DNA of 64,000 nucleotides, taken from NCBI GenBank assembly GCA_029001845.1, contig JAREWP010000078.1:1-64000 (forward strand), written 5' to 3'. Below the pieces are notes generated by a model. It saw nothing but the letters and a program-made list of their open reading frames with translations, had not been told where the DNA came from and did not search any database. This document shows, piece after piece, positions 44,840 to 56,000 of the stretch; position 1 is the stretch's first letter, and each line of letters starts with the position of its first letter. A program made the translations under genes and the position numbers. This DNA comes from Candidatus Magnetocorallium paracelense. Its GTDB lineage: Bacteria; Nitrospirota; Thermodesulfovibrionia; Thermodesulfovibrionales; Magnetobacteriaceae.

Positions 44840-45385
44840 TTATATAAATATCTTTAGAAAAGCAAACATAGCACCTAACTGTGAAGCCCAAAAAATAAAC
44901 ATCCACTTGATGATTTCTCCCTTTGACTGAACGATTTTCTCATTCACTTTGCCGATTTCGGAGCTCATCCGCTCATTGATCCTGCCGACTTCGGAGGTCA
45001 TCCGCTCATTGATCCTGGCGACTTCGGAGCTCATCCGCTCATTGATCTTGCCGACTTCAGAGGTCATCCGCTCATTGACATTTCCGATTTCCGATGTAAT
45101 CCGCTCGTTTACTTTACCTATTTCGATATTGACCTTCCCGATTTCCAATGTAATCCGTTCATTGACTTTATTGATCTCAACATTAACCTTTCCAATTTCC
45201 GATGTAATTCGCTCATTGACTTTACCAATCTCTTCGGTAAGCCGCCTTTCGAGACGCTCTTCGGCTATAAGAATGGCGTCCTGCCTGGCGTTCAGGTCTA
45301 TATCTTTAACAATATGGACAAAGGCGTCAGTAGCTTCTTCACCCAATTTGTCTCTCAATGGTTTTGGAATCTCAAGTACAGCCAT
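44840..45385 (-). CDS. Coiled-coil membrane protein, paralogue of the 37370 gene
   Basis: The 181-residue protein has the same N-terminal module as its paralogue ('IPKPLRDKLGEEATDAFVHI', 'AILIAEERLERRLTEEIGKV'). Its coil is built of 'EIGKVNERITS'-type 11-residue units, about nine of them. The C-terminus 'GEIIKWMFIFWASQLGAMFA' is one membrane helix, as in DUF1640-like proteins. It lies directly upstream of the giant kinase gene on the same strand, separated by a family A repeat. The start is ATG at 45385 with AAGGA immediately before. Function is unknown. Confidence 0.78.
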   Translation of the reverse strand: MAVLEIPKPLRDKLGEEATDAFVHIVKDIDLNARQDAILIAEERLERRLTEEIGKVNERITSEIGKVNVEINKVNERITLEIGKVNIEIGKVNERITSEIGNVNERMTSEVGKINERMSSEVARINERMTSEVGRINERMSSEIGKVNEKIVQSKGEIIKWMFIFWASQLGAMFAFLKIFI

Positions 45386-45510
45386 TCCTTATTATATCTT
45401 CCAAGGAGTCTAAAAGACAAGGAGCGATTATCCGGCAAAAATCGCAATTTCTCATACTTTTCTATCAGGTGTGGCGGCCCGGATAAACTCATTATAAAAC
45501 ACCGTAACGT

Positions 45511-46722
45511 TCATGTTTTTAAAGGAATATTTACAATAAAAGTCGCGCCCTCTCCTTCTGTGCTCTCACATTGAATACTCCCCTTCATGCTCTGTGTCAC
45601 AATATTATATACAATATGTAAACCCAGACCTGTGTTTCCCTGAGATCGCTTTGTCGTGAAAAAGGGATCGAATATCTTCTTAATGGCAGATGGAGGTATT
45701 CCCTTGCCATTGTCACTATGCCTTATTTGCAGCTCCGATCCGCTATCTACAATATCTATCGTTATCGTTCCCTCTTCATTATCGTTGTATCCATGAGTCA
45801 GGGAATTTGTTATAAGATTTGTAAGAATCTGGCCAAAGGCGCCGGGGAAACTCTCCAACTCAATATTGTCAGGGCAACGTAACGTTACTTTATGAGTTGT
45901 CTCTTCCAATCTTATACTAAGACTGTGAATGATATCTTCTACATAAGACTTGACATTAAATATTCTTTTGTCCTTACTTACCTGATCGATTGAAACCTGC
46001 TTAAAACTCGACACCAAGTCGGATGTGCGATTCAGGTGCAATAATATAATATCGCTTATTTCCTTTGTATCTGAAATATACTCTTCCAGGTCGGATTTTG
46101 TCATTTCATTATTTTCATAGGAAGACTGAATTGTATGTGCTAACTTTTTCAAATGTGAAGCAGCCGTTACACCTATACCGATAGGAGTATTCATCTCATG
46201 GGCGATCCCTGCTACCAATAATCCAAGGGAGGCCATCTTCTCCGATTGAATTAATTGCTGCTGAGTCTTTATTAGATTTTCGTTTGTAGTTCTTAAATCC
46301 TCAACAAGTTGAGACTGTTTCATAATATTCTGCTCCAAAGTATCTCGATGCCACTTCAGGGATATATGATTTTTTATTCTCGCCTCAACAATATCTAAAT
46401 TAAAGGGTTTGGTAAGATAGTCAACGGCGCCTGAGGTAAGCCCCTTGGTTTCGTCCTGCTCATTATCCTTGGATGTAATAAAGATAACAGGTATATGCCT
46501 TGTCTTGGTTCCTAATTTCAGCTCTCTGCATACCTCATACCCGTCCATTTCAGGCATCACAATATCCAGCAGGATCAAATCTGGAGACTGTGATTCTGCA
46601 ATCTCAAGGGCCTTTTTACCGCTATTGGCAATTAGCGTATTGTATTTATCGTAAAGTCCCTCTGCGAGGATATTAATATTTATAGGCGTATCGTCAACTA
46701 TTAATATTGTAAATTTTTTCAT
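45511..46722 (-). CDS. REC-histidine kinase
   Basis: The 403-residue soluble protein has a receiver (1-120, phospho-Asp in '[15 protein letters not shown]', Lys in 'YLTKPF'). A coiled coil leads to a kinase core with '[15 protein letters not shown]' (His in AHEMN) and an HATPase domain ('[17 protein letters not shown]', '[21 protein letters not shown]', 'NTGLGLHIV'). It overlaps the hybrid kinase upstream by four bases, so it is a direct partner. It probably receives phosphate from the hybrid kinase's HPt domain. There is no DNA-binding output. The short gap downstream to 45385 shows no terminator that I can identify. Confidence 0.92.
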   Translation of the reverse strand: MKKFTILIVDDTPININILAEGLYDKYNTLIANSGKKALEIAESQSPDLILLDIVMPEMDGYEVCRELKLGTKTRHIPVIFITSKDNEQDETKGLTSGAVDYLTKPFNLDIVEARIKNHISLKWHRDTLEQNIMKQSQLVEDLRTTNENLIKTQQQLIQSEKMASLGLLVAGIAHEMNTPIGIGVTAASHLKKLAHTIQSSYENNEMTKSDLEEYISDTKEISDIILLHLNRTSDLVSSFKQVSIDQVSKDKRIFNVKSYVEDIIHSLSIRLEETTHKVTLRCPDNIELESFPGAFGQILTNLITNSLTHGYNDNEEGTITIDIVDSGSELQIRHSDNGKGIPPSAIKKIFDPFFTTKRSQGNTGLGLHIVYNIVTQSMKGSIQCESTEGEGATFIVNIPLKT

Positions 46723-49700
46723 AAATAATCCTCTTTAAGAAGCCTCTCTCTGATACGAGCCAAAGAGACTCCGGCGCTGTCGAAATCGAATACAGTAAGG
46801 GAGGATTCCAGGTCATCGATTTCTTTTTGGTATTCACTTCCTGTAAGCAGATTTTTAAGGGAATTAAAGCTCATTTTTGCAGTAAAATCACCTTCTTTAA
46901 GGAGGTGCGACAACTCCTCTGCAAGTGCTCTTATTTCAGAGATATCCCTACATCGCTTATCGCCTGTTTCCCCTGCTTTTTTCTCAATGGAGAACTCACT
47001 CCCTTTCAGAGAATGAGATGATTCTAAAATCTGATTTAAATTCCTTTCAAAATTATCCAGGAGCAGGGGTAAATCATTTTGCCTGCCCTCATTAATTCCT
47101 CTATCCAGATCATGTACAGCCTTTTGCAGGGCCGTGGCGGATATATTCCCTGATACTCCTTTAAGTGTATGAGTCAGATTCAAGGCTTTTTCCTCATCAT
47201 TACGATCCAAGGCTGCTCTGATTTCACGGGCTGTATCTGCATAAGAGCGATTGAATCCGATTAGCAGTTTTTTGAACAACTGTTTATTGCCTTTCAGACG
47301 TCTCAGGACAGTCTCGATTTCAATACCCGGAACAACCATATCCGGTGTTTCTTCGATATCCTCCTCTGTCATCTGTTTAGCGGAAGTATCTCCTTTCCGT
47401 TCAGATCGTTCTCTCGGTTTAATCCATTTCATAAGAGCTCCAAGTAAGCTCTCTTCGTCAACAGGCTTGCTTAAATAGTCATTCATCCCTGCTTCAAGGC
47501 ATTTTTTACGATCACCTGTCATTGCATGAGCAGTCATGGCGATGATTGGCAAGTCCCTGAACCTCTCTTCCATATGTATGAGTCGGGAAGCTGTATAACC
47601 ATCCATTTCAGGCATCTGTATGTCCATCAGCACGACGTCATAGGTGTTTTTTTCCACCATCTCAATCGCTTCTTTCCCGTTCTCTGCGATATCCACAATA
47701 ATCTCAAAATACTCTATCATCTCTTTGGTAATCTGTTGATTGATCTCATTATCCTCAACCAAAAGCACCCTGGCCCCTCTGATCCGATGAACGGCATCTC
47801 CGGCGACAGGTGATTCAACGGCAGATTTGTGCGTTTTGGAAATATTTCGGTCAAAAAGGTTCATTATGGCATCAAACAGTAAAGAGGGGTTCACAGGTTT
47901 AACAAGAAAGGAATCCACACCGGCTTCACCGGCCTTTTGCATGACATCATCTTTACCAAAGGCGCTCAACATGATGATCTTTGGCAAAGCTGTTGCCACA
48001 GACAACGAGTTGGTTGCACCGATTATTCCCCTTGCCGTTTCGATGCCGTCCATTCCGGGCATCTTCCAGTCGATTAAAACTAACGTAAACGGTTCGCCGG
48101 CTTTTGCACTCGCCTTGAATTTAGCGAGACCCTCTTCACCGGAATCGGCAGTAACCGATGAGATGCCGAACCGGCTCAGAGTCTCCCGTAAGATACTCAG
48201 TGAAGTCAAATTATCGTCGACGATCAAAGCCTTTACAGCAGTGATATCTTCAGGAGTATTTATTTCATGCTCAACTTCATGGTGAACTTTAAATTCTGCA
48301 GTAAAATAAAAAACGCTCCCTCTTCCTTGCAGGCTTTCCACCCAAATCCTTCCGTTCATCATGGCGACGATACGTTTACAGATGGCAAGTCCTAAACCTG
48401 TGCCGCCGAATTCCCTGGTTGTCGAACCGTCTGCCTGGATAAAGGGATCGAATATGTTTTGTACCTGACTCTCTGACATACCGATTCCTGTATCCAGCAC
48501 TGAAAATTCGACACACACCCGTTCCTCTATATACTCCTGAAGAGCCGCTTTGAGTAAAATCTCGCCTTTGGATGTAAACTTAACGGCATTATTAATAAGA
48601 TTTGTCAGTACCTGATCCAGTCGCAGGGGATCGCCCACGAGAAAATCAGGGATTTCCGAGGATATTGAGACGAGCAGTTCTATGTCTTTTTCGGCAGTCC
48701 TGATCCTGAATAAATCCACAACCCTGTCTATAACCTCAGGGAGGTTAAAAGGTATGGACTCAAAGACCATCTTATCGGCCTCTATCTTTGAAAAGTCCAA
48801 AATATCATCAATAATTCTCAGAAGCGCAAATGAGGAAGTTTTGACTTTATTCAGGGAGTCCCGGAGCTTTGGTTCCAAATCGTTTCTTAGCACCAAATCC
48901 GTAAGACCAACAATCGCGTTTAAGGGGGTACGAATCTCATGGCTCATATTGGCGAGGAATTCGCTTTTTGCTTTATTGGCCGCTTCAGCCTCTTCTTTGG
49001 CAAGATTTAAGGCGCTTGTCCGCTCCTTTACACGATCCTCTAAGAGCAATCTTTCATTCTCCAGTTTTATTAAAAGATCGTTTATGGTAATTCCGACCTG
49101 GAGGATTTCATTACTTACCCACCTCTTCATATCCGGTAATTGCTGTCCATCTATCCCCGGCGTCCAGTTCTTCAGGTTGGAAACCAGGAGAATCAATGGT
49201 CTTATTAACCAGACAAGCAATAGCCATAAAAGAAACATCAGACCCAGGACAATACTGACTAAATTCACAAATTTCTGTTTCGATTCTTTCTGTAAGTATT
49301 CGAAAAACGCCCCGCTGTAGTACAAGCGAAGAAGACCTGTCGGTGTATACGTTCGATTGGAAATCATCAGTGCTTCGCTTTGAAAACCTGAAAAATCAGG
49401 CCCCGGCGCCTTATTTACAATCTTTTCACCGTTCTCCAGCTCAACCTCCACGCCTTCGAACAAGTTTTGCTTTGAAGTTGAGTCCACTGAGAGCATGATA
49501 CTGCTAATCAGTCCTTCCAGTCGCGCCTGCCGTTTAATACGATCGGGGATGTCGAGGACCGTTGACATTTGTTTGGCATAAAGGGTGACTAGTAAATCTA
49601 TTTTGGTCTGTTCTTCATGCTCTATTTGGTTAACCATCATTTGTTGCCAATACCAGAAAAGGCTTAGGATCAGTATTACCATCAATAAAAAAGCCAGAGA

Positions 49701-49751
49701 AATGCGAGGCACCAGCCTCCCTCGGGGAATATCTTTATAAAGGCTATTCAA
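46719..49751 (-). CDS. Hybrid sensor kinase: TM sensor - HisKA - HATPase - REC - REC - HPt
   Basis: The 1010-residue inner-membrane kinase has membrane segments near 15-36 and 163-187 flanking a periplasmic sensor. A HAMP-like linker and HisKA helix follow ('[19 protein letters not shown]'), then HATPase ('[15 protein letters not shown]'). Two receivers come next ('[12 protein letters not shown]' near 570; '[13 protein letters not shown]' near 725). The C-terminal HPt domain contains '[12 protein letters not shown]' (phospho-His). This is the BarA/TorS-like tripartite phosphorelay with an extra receiver. It lies between a YfiR-like gene (8-base overlap upstream) and the REC-kinase gene (4-base overlap downstream). 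The three genes should form one translationally coupled operon. Confidence 0.94.
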   Translation of the reverse strand: MNSLYKDIPRGRLVPRISLAFLLMVILILSLFWYWQQMMVNQIEHEEQTKIDLLVTLYAKQMSTVLDIPDRIKRQARLEGLISSIMLSVDSTSKQNLFEGVEVELENGEKIVNKAPGPDFSGFQSEALMISNRTYTPTGLLRLYYSGAFFEYLQKESKQKFVNLVSIVLGLMFLLWLLLVWLIRPLILLVSNLKNWTPGIDGQQLPDMKRWVSNEILQVGITINDLLIKLENERLLLEDRVKERTSALNLAKEEAEAANKAKSEFLANMSHEIRTPLNAIVGLTDLVLRNDLEPKLRDSLNKVKTSSFALLRIIDDILDFSKIEADKMVFESIPFNLPEVIDRVVDLFRIRTAEKDIELLVSISSEIPDFLVGDPLRLDQVLTNLINNAVKFTSKGEILLKAALQEYIEERVCVEFSVLDTGIGMSESQVQNIFDPFIQADGSTTREFGGTGLGLAICKRIVAMMNGRIWVESLQGRGSVFYFTAEFKVHHEVEHEINTPEDITAVKALIVDDNLTSLSILRETLSRFGISSVTADSGEEGLAKFKASAKAGEPFTLVLIDWKMPGMDGIETARGIIGATNSLSVATALPKIIMLSAFGKDDVMQKAGEAGVDSFLVKPVNPSLLFDAIMNLFDRNISKTHKSAVESPVAGDAVHRIRGARVLLVEDNEINQQITKEMIEYFEIIVDIAENGKEAIEMVEKNTYDVVLMDIQMPEMDGYTASRLIHMEERFRDLPIIAMTAHAMTGDRKKCLEAGMNDYLSKPVDEESLLGALMKWIKPRERSERKGDTSAKQMTEEDIEETPDMVVPGIEIETVLRRLKGNKQLFKKLLIGFNRSYADTAREIRAALDRNDEEKALNLTHTLKGVSGNISATALQKAVHDLDRGINEGRQNDLPLLLDNFERNLNQILESSHSLKGSEFSIEKKAGETGDKRCRDISEIRALAEELSHLLKEGDFTAKMSFNSLKNLLTGSEYQKEIDDLESSLTVFDFDSAGVSLARIRERLLKEDYL

Positions 49752-50346
49752 AAGTTTTCGCCACCTTTAAAAAAAGATTACTGAATCGAATCTCCGAACG
49801 TCTCAAGGTGTTCAGATTCAGAGCAGGTAATATTTGAGCAGAAACATGAATACCTGCCAAAACACCTGCTTTAACATCTCCTTTAAAAGGGGAAAAGACA
49901 ATCACATGTCTGGCGATTCCGTACCTGATAACCTGCTTACGCTGAGAAGCTGACAGCGGTTCGGCTAAAAAAATCCCCCCGATTGAGGTATCGATGTACT
50001 TCTCGAAGGTTAAGTCCTTCGTTATTTCGACTTTTACAGGATAGCCTTTAATATTTTTTGCCGTGGCAATGAGAAGTTCCGCTGTTTTTTCTGCTTCCCT
50101 TTGGTCCTCCTGGTAAACGATCAACAAAAGAATCTCTCCTTTTGTATTACGCTTTGCATTTAAACCTTTGTCTCCGCCGGCAAGGGCGGGAAACATCTGC
50201 AATCCCAATAATAACAATTGCCGGTTCTGCGAATTGATCATCCCGCCTAAGGAGGCGTCTATATTCACGAACAGGCAAAGTAAAAGCACTGTTGTTAAAA
50301 TCCGGTATATTTTCGAATTAAGGAGTTGTCCTCTTATCCCATACAT
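49744..50346 (-). CDS. YfiR/DUF4154-like periplasmic protein
   Basis: The ~200-residue precursor has a hydrophobic signal segment ('[20 protein letters not shown]'). A compact domain ends with '[19 protein letters not shown]' and '..[20 protein letters not shown]'. That resembles the closing part of YfiR/DUF4154 proteins, small periplasmic partners that control membrane sensors by direct contact (weak, from memory). Its gene overlaps the hybrid kinase by eight bases, matching such a role. Start 50346 has GAGG nine bases upstream; an in-frame ATG at 50376 lacks one. The two Cys typical of YfiR are not obvious, so the assignment is tentative. Confidence 0.65.
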   Translation of the reverse strand: MYGIRGQLLNSKIYRILTTVLLLCLFVNIDASLGGMINSQNRQLLLLGLQMFPALAGGDKGLNAKRNTKGEILLLIVYQEDQREAEKTAELLIATAKNIKGYPVKVEITKDLTFEKYIDTSIGGIFLAEPLSASQRKQVIRYGIARHVIVFSPFKGDVKAGVLAGIHVSAQILPALNLNTLRRSEIRFSNLFLKVAKTFE

Positions 50347-50528
50347 CTTATCGTTCCTCATTAGGTATCTGTTCATAATGATCCGACAATTCCCTCACCT
50401 GAGAACAAAAACTATATCCAATACCCAATGCGTGTCCTTTTCTTTTTTTTTTATCATTCATTTCTTATTAGTAATCTATCATTTTATTATAGATTTTTAC
50501 AACAACATGATTATCGTCTTACCATCCC

Positions 50529-50590
50529 CAAAAAGCATTTAGCAGTCAGCTATCAGCTTTTTATTTGCAAAGCTTTGCTGTTCAAAACAC
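50529..50590. repeat. Half copy of repeat family A
   Basis: AAAAAGCATTTAGCAGTCAGC and the following TATCAGCTTTTTATTTGCAA match one half of complete copies. Confidence 0.75.
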
Positions 50591-50597
50591 TTTCTTT

Positions 50598-50845
50598 TTT
50601 AGGCCCTTAGGGCATCTGGATCGACAAAAAATTGTCTATGTTGATATAAAAAAAATGGGTCAACCGGAAGGAATGTGGAACTTTTCAGGCCATTATAAGT
50701 AAAATCGTGCGCAAAAGGGTCACAATATTTTTCTTACTTATGCCTTAAACCGTGTTTGGTGACCGTTTGCCGGGATAGGTATGATTTTAACGCAGAGGGC
50801 GCAGAGACAGCGCAGAGGACACAGAGAGGATTATTTTTTCATTAA
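50598..50845. repeat. Composite repeat family G, copy 1
   Basis: TTTAGGCCCTTAGGGC, then ACAAAAAATTGTCTATGTTG, AAAATGGGTCAACCGGAAGG and TGTGGAACTTTT match, in order, the reverse complement of 59520-59607. Further right, TTTAACGCAGAGGGCGCAGA and GCAGAGGACACAGAGAGGA match the reverse complement of 59460-59515. Copy 1 has about 90 extra bases between the two blocks. The AACGCAGAGGCGCAGAGG motif is a very common bacterial repeat. No gene lies in 50377-51134. Confidence 0.85.
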
Positions 50846-50965
50846 TTCCGGAACTCAGTAATTTGGCCAAATTTTACTAAAACAATCGCAAGAAAAAATT
50901 AACCGGTGCACGAAGTTTTTAATTTTTTCTTATTTCTTCGTGTTCGTGGTTATTTAAACATAGTC

Positions 50966-51146
50966 TCTAAGGGCTTATTTTCGGGACAAACGCCCATGAC
51001 CCTCCGGGCCACCACAAAGCATGAAAATGGTTAAGAAGGAGCAGTGATGTCCTGATGAAACAAGGTGGTGTTTGAGTCTGCGAGTTTCAGCTTGTTTCAG
51101 CAGGACATTGCTGCTCCTTCCGGTACGTATCAGTTTATTTTCGGAG
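50966..51146. repeat. Long palindromic repeat family E, copy 2 (inverted)
   Basis: It is the reverse complement of 7988-8153, with arms GAAGGAGCAGTGATGTCCTG and CAGGACATTGCTGCTCCTTC. TTATTTTCGGG occurs at both edges in the same orientation. The stop codon of the kinase at 51135 lies inside its right edge. Confidence 0.85.
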
Positions 51147-52397
51147 TAAAGGCAATATTATTGTAAAGACCGTTCCCTTGCCGCATTGGCTTTCAACGTT
51201 TAACGATCCCCTGTGCTTTTCAATTATATCTTTCACTATTGCCAATCCAAAACCTGTACCCCTTTTCCTGGTTGTAAATAAAGGATCGAAAACTCTTTTT
51301 AAATGTTCCTTTTTAATACCGCTTCCCGTATCTGCAATATCAATAGTAACAGCTTCTGTTTCCATATTTACTTCATCCAGCCTGCTGCTTATTGTAAGCC
51401 TTCCGCCATTTTCCATTGCCATACAGGCATTGGAAATTATATTGTTAAACATCCTTTCAATCTGAGTTTTATCCAGCAGCACCTCCGGCAGACCTTCGTC
51501 CATGATCGTTTCCACAACAATTTCTTCAGGTTTTTCGATATGAGAAAGGACCTCCATGATGATCTTATTTAGATCATGTTTTTTAAGAGATAAAGGTTTC
51601 AACTTTGAAAAATCCAGCAGATCGTTTACAATATTTTTTGTCCTCTCTACTGCTCTGAGGATAATATCGATTTGATTTTGAACCTTCTCATTATTATCTG
51701 TCAGTAATTCGCTCAAAAAGGAAGCGGAATTATCGATAATACTAAGTGGATTTCTGAGGTCATGGCTGATACTGCCTGCCACCCTCCCCAGTATAGCCAG
51801 TTTTTCCGACTTGATTAGTTTCTCTTGCAGTTTTTTTCGTTTTGTAATATCTCTGATAACACCGATGGTGCCTGTGAATTCCTTACCCTGTCGATTGATT
51901 TCATACATTCCAAAGCTGTTGACTTCATAAAAAAAGGATTCTCTCTCTTTATAATCGATGACTTGTCCCCTTTCGCCCTCATTGGCGCTTCCTTTTATTG
52001 CCTGATTTTCATTTTTCGGCAGAAGTCTCACTTCAAGGTCCGAAGACATTCTGTCGGAACTTCTTCTTTCGTCAAAGAGTTTATAATCAGCTTTTTTAGT
52101 TCCCTTTTTGTCCCTTTGATTGGATAATATTCTGTCTCTGCTTATACTCTCAATATAATCGGGATGTATGATCACGCTGAAATGTTCGCCAATAAGATCT
52201 TCAGGACAATAACCAAGATTTTTAATACTGTTATTTATAAAAACGAACTTCCCCTTGGAATCCAGACAGTAAACAATATCAGGTGCTATTGTGATGAGAG
52301 TCCGAAATCTTTTTTCCGAAATCCTTAATTCCTGAATCTCTTTTGTAAGCTCTTTATTTAAGTCTGACAGTTTTTCGTTCGTTTGCCTGTTATCCAT
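51135..52397 (-). CDS. PAS-domain histidine kinase (soluble)
   Basis: The 420-residue protein has an N-terminal coiled coil and one PAS domain (about 25-195). The PAS domain contains a basic insertion around 'DERRSSDRMSSDLE' and ends 'GTIGVIRDITKRKKL'. The HisKA helix has His in 'GSISHDLRNPLSII', and the HATPase domain follows ('FNNIISNACMAMENGG', 'GSGIKKEHLKRVFDPLFTTRK', 'GTGFGLAIVKDI'). The core resembles NtrB-type kinases. No response regulator is adjacent. Its last codons and stop overlap a family E repeat, whose hairpin may act as the terminator. No good Shine-Dalgarno was seen. Confidence 0.9.
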   Translation of the reverse strand: MDNRQTNEKLSDLNKELTKEIQELRISEKRFRTLITIAPDIVYCLDSKGKFVFINNSIKNLGYCPEDLIGEHFSVIIHPDYIESISRDRILSNQRDKKGTKKADYKLFDERRSSDRMSSDLEVRLLPKNENQAIKGSANEGERGQVIDYKERESFFYEVNSFGMYEINRQGKEFTGTIGVIRDITKRKKLQEKLIKSEKLAILGRVAGSISHDLRNPLSIIDNSASFLSELLTDNNEKVQNQIDIILRAVERTKNIVNDLLDFSKLKPLSLKKHDLNKIIMEVLSHIEKPEEIVVETIMDEGLPEVLLDKTQIERMFNNIISNACMAMENGGRLTISSRLDEVNMETEAVTIDIADTGSGIKKEHLKRVFDPLFTTRKRGTGFGLAIVKDIIEKHRGSLNVESQCGKGTVFTIILPLLRK

Positions 52398-52750
52398 AAA
52401 ACATCACGGCTGCTTCCTTTCTGTATATTAAACGGAAAAATCTATAATAGCACACCTTTTCTCATTTTTTGTTGGTTTTGTACGGAAGCCATTTTGTTTG
52501 TGCCGGTTCAGACCTGTGAAGCTCTGAAATCGGCGCAAACAAAACACTTTCTTTGGGATAACTACCTGGTGTATGAACTGAAGGGCGAAGACTATGCACT
52601 TTGCTTTCACTCACGCACCCGGAAACCAGCCTGCTTTTATCCTCGATTCAACCTTACATAACAAACCAAATCAGCCTGAACAACACGACAATTATAATTT
52701 TTTGCAATACTATTCTATTTTTTTAGAATAGTCATCACATAATTTTTATA

Positions 52751-52897
52751 TTGACATACGGTTCCCACCCCGGCGGGCTCCATATAGGGGAGTACATCTT
52801 CTACTTTGCCGTGGACCTGAAAATGAACGGAATGATGGATGATGAGGAAGAGGGCGTCTTCTATATGGACTCCATTGTAGTGGATGTTGTAAACTAG
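52751..52897 (+). pseudogene. C-terminal fragment of a secreted protein
   Basis: The 49-codon frame reads 'SHPGGLHIGEYIFYFAVDL' and then 'KMNGMMD...YMDSIVVDVVN'. Patterns like 'G-x-Y-x-F-Y-F-(A/G)-V-D-x-x-M-N-G', ending in a 'DSVVV' strand, close many extracellular beta-rich proteins in deltaproteobacteria-like genomes (from memory). The rest of the gene is absent; upstream there are frame-breaking AT-rich bases. It is a gene tail left after deletion. Confidence 0.55.
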
Positions 52898-52931
52898 CCG
52901 GATCACCTCCCTCTTTCTTTCTTCAAAAGAG

Positions 52932-52993
52932 ATAGGACAAAAAGAAACACAATTTCGAGCACGTACACCCGGTCGTGGACGTGCTCGAAATTG
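52932..52993 (-). terminator. Rho-independent-like terminator of the yhaO-yhaN operon
   Basis: CAATTTCGAGCACGT (52950-52964) and its exact complement (52979-52993) form a 15-bp stem. Read on the minus strand, it follows the stop of the ATPase gene by about 35 bases, and TGTTTCTTTTTG comes directly after the hairpin. Confidence 0.75.
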
Positions 52994-53029
52994 TCCATAG
53001 CTCTCCATCTCCTCACCTTCGCAGTACAG

Positions 53030-56000
53030 TCAAAGGAGTTCATGGGAAAAAATTCCCGCCTTTGCCTCGATTCTGTCCGCCAGCTCGACAACCCGCCGGT
53101 GGTGAGTGAAAAGCAGCACCTGTGTAACGGCTGCCAGTTCCGCCAAAACCTCAAGGCAGGCCCTTGTACGGTTGTCGTCAAAGCCTATGAGAATATCGTC
53201 TACAACAAAGGGCATCGGCTCTCCCCTGCTTATATGTTGTTCAATGGTAGCAAGACGGAGGGAGAGATAGAGCTGATCTCTCGTGCCGTCACTCATTCCG
53301 TGGACAGGCACCTCATCATCGTTTGGACGAACACCAAGTAAAAGGGGCTTACCGTTATCGTCCAGCTCATCACGAAGATTCGCATAAGAACCGAGGGTAA
53401 GTCTGGAAAAGAGCTCACCGGCCCTGGCCAGAAGGGGAGCCTGGTTTTTCTTTCGATAATCTTCAATTCTCTGTTCAAGTATAAGCGCAGCGATTTGCAG
53501 GCGAAGGTATTGTTCAACACCGGAAATCATGGCGGCAAGTTGTTGCTCTGCTTCTTCCGATGCATTGGCTGCCGTGGCCTTGCCGTCTTTGGCCCTGATC
53601 TCATTTTGAATCGTTTGGCGTTGATCGCGAAGGGCGTCCCGACTCTCTTGGAGCTCAGACAACTCCGACGAGACTCTCTCCAACTCACCTTCAATGGCGT
53701 CGATATCCGACGCTTCCGCCTCTTTTTCCAACTCCTCGACGCTCAGGCCGTCTCCGTTGCGGGAGAGCTCCTGTTCGAGCCTGTCGAGTTTCTGCTGTAG
53801 TTCACGTTTCATCCTCGATTTTTCACCTGCCCTTTCCAGCTTGTCGTCACTCTCGACACCGGCCAGGATTCTCAACTGAGCAAGTTGTTCCAGTGCTGTC
53901 CGAATCGTAATGTCAGCGTTCCTGATTTCTTCCATTATATCTTTTTCCAGAGCCTTGATTTTTTTAAGACTTGCCCGATTTTCTCGCGTCTCATTCAGAT
54001 CCCTGTTAAGTTGAGCAGCAATTGTCTTCGCTTCCAGGCAATCTGTTTTAAAGCCAATGCCATCGACAAACTGTAACACCCTTTTTTCAAATTTTTCTGC
54101 AACCTGGTCCATGCCGTATATGCGTTTGCGCAGTTCTTCCGATTTATCAAACTTGTCAAAAAACGCTGCCAAACGATCGAATGTCTCTGTTGCATACTCA
54201 GGATGAACATCGGATTTCAATCCCAGGCCGTCGATTGCCTGTCCCCACTCCTCCAACCAGGCGGCGCGATCGTCCTCAATAGATGAAAGCTCTTCAAGCG
54301 TTCTCTTGAGGCGGGTGTCCGCCTCGTCCAGTGAATGCTCCAGTTGATGTTTCAAAAGGAGCGCCGATTCCTCCTGTTCGACTCGCTGCTCGCAGAGATT
54401 TATCATCGCCTCGAGGGTCATTCCCCGTATATCTGTGGCATCGTCGAAACGGGATATCTGAAATGATATACTTTCCTTTTGCGATTTACACTCCCTGGCG
54501 AGTTCGTTCGCTTCACTAAACGCAGTATTTGCGGACCGAATATTCGCCAAAAGCCTGTCTACCCTCAGGAGCCATTGTTTCATTTCTCCGGGAGTTCCGG
54601 GATCGATCTCCAAAGGTTTCCAAACAGCGCGCCATCTCCTTTCGAGGATTTCCCTGGCTTCATTCGCCTTTCCGGCCTCTTCCTGTAAGTTACTCACAGA
54701 TAATGCAAAGCCTTCGATCTTCGCCTCGAGCTCTGCTCGTTTTACCACTTGGTCCGCATCCAGGCGGAGCCTGTCAGACACATGATCTGCGGCGTTTACT
54801 TTGTGCTCATAAAGCGACGGGAGGTCGGAATCGGAGGCAAACTCCCTGATCTCCTCTTCAACGTCAATATGATCGATGTATTTACTTTTAATCAGATTCC
54901 ATCCCTTGTTTCGTACAGTTCTCGATGCTTCCAGTTCGGCAATTGCAGGGACGTCGCTTTTTAATAAAAGCGCTTTTAAGTCCTGCTCTGCCTGCTTTTG
55001 CTCTTCGTCAAGTTCCTTCTGTTTACGGTTGATATCTTTTATGTGACCTGCGATTTCATCGAGCTCTCTCTCAAAGGTATCTAACGTTTCGAACACGGGC
55101 ATGGCGGTCTTTAAAAGAGCTTCCATTGTTCCTGAAAATCTTCCAAGCCTGGCAAGCTCGTTTTCGCAAGCACCTCTCTCGTCAGATGCGCGCTTTTGTG
55201 AATCTGACAACCGCTGATCGAGATTACCGGTTTTACGCGCCGCCGCAATGGCCGCCTTCAATTCGGTTATGTCCAAATTCGATCGAGACATCTCGGCAAG
55301 TCTCTTTTTTATAGACTTACGCACATCTTTGACATCCCGCAGAGCGGCCTCCGCCTTATCCCTCTTTTGAATCAGAAGGCCCTGTTTTTGCGCTAAACGG
55401 GATATCCATTTTTTGTTATTCAGAAGCGGTCGTAATCGGCCGGAATCGGCCGGATCGATATCAGGACGTACGCCCTTTAACAGTGTCTCTGCCTCATTGA
55501 GCAAAAGACGACGTTTACCATCCTGTTGTGGTCGATCTTTGATCGTCTTTTCAACAGCCCCCAACTCTTTGTAAATGTCCAAAATTGCCTCTTCGTTGTC
55601 GAGCAATTCATAACGAACATTCAGGGATTCCGATTCTTCCTTTAGACGGGCAAGTTTTGCTTTGGCTCTCTCTTTGGCCTCACCGGCTCTTTGCAGGCTC
55701 CCGGCAGCGGATTTATATTTTTCACTAAAGTCTTCCGGCAGAAGTACAATCTCTCCCGGTTGTTCGATTTGAGCGATCACGGCGCGACGCTCCGCCAGGG
55801 CGCCTTTTACACGATTCAGACGCTCCAGACGGCTCCTTTCCCTGCTCTTTCCATTGATATTGACTTCAACATCTCTGATGTCCGACAGAGTATCTGCAAG
55901 CTCTTTTTGCAATCTTTTCCATTCGGCAACAGGAAGACTCAAATCCCTGATTTGCTTTTGGGCCTCTTTAAAACCCGAAATAGCCCGGTTCACGGGTTTT

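Noticed and set aside
44949-45413. 154-codon plus-strand frame opposite the second coiled-coil gene
   Set aside because: It is a shadow of the repeated EIGKVNERI coding sequence, with no start signal.
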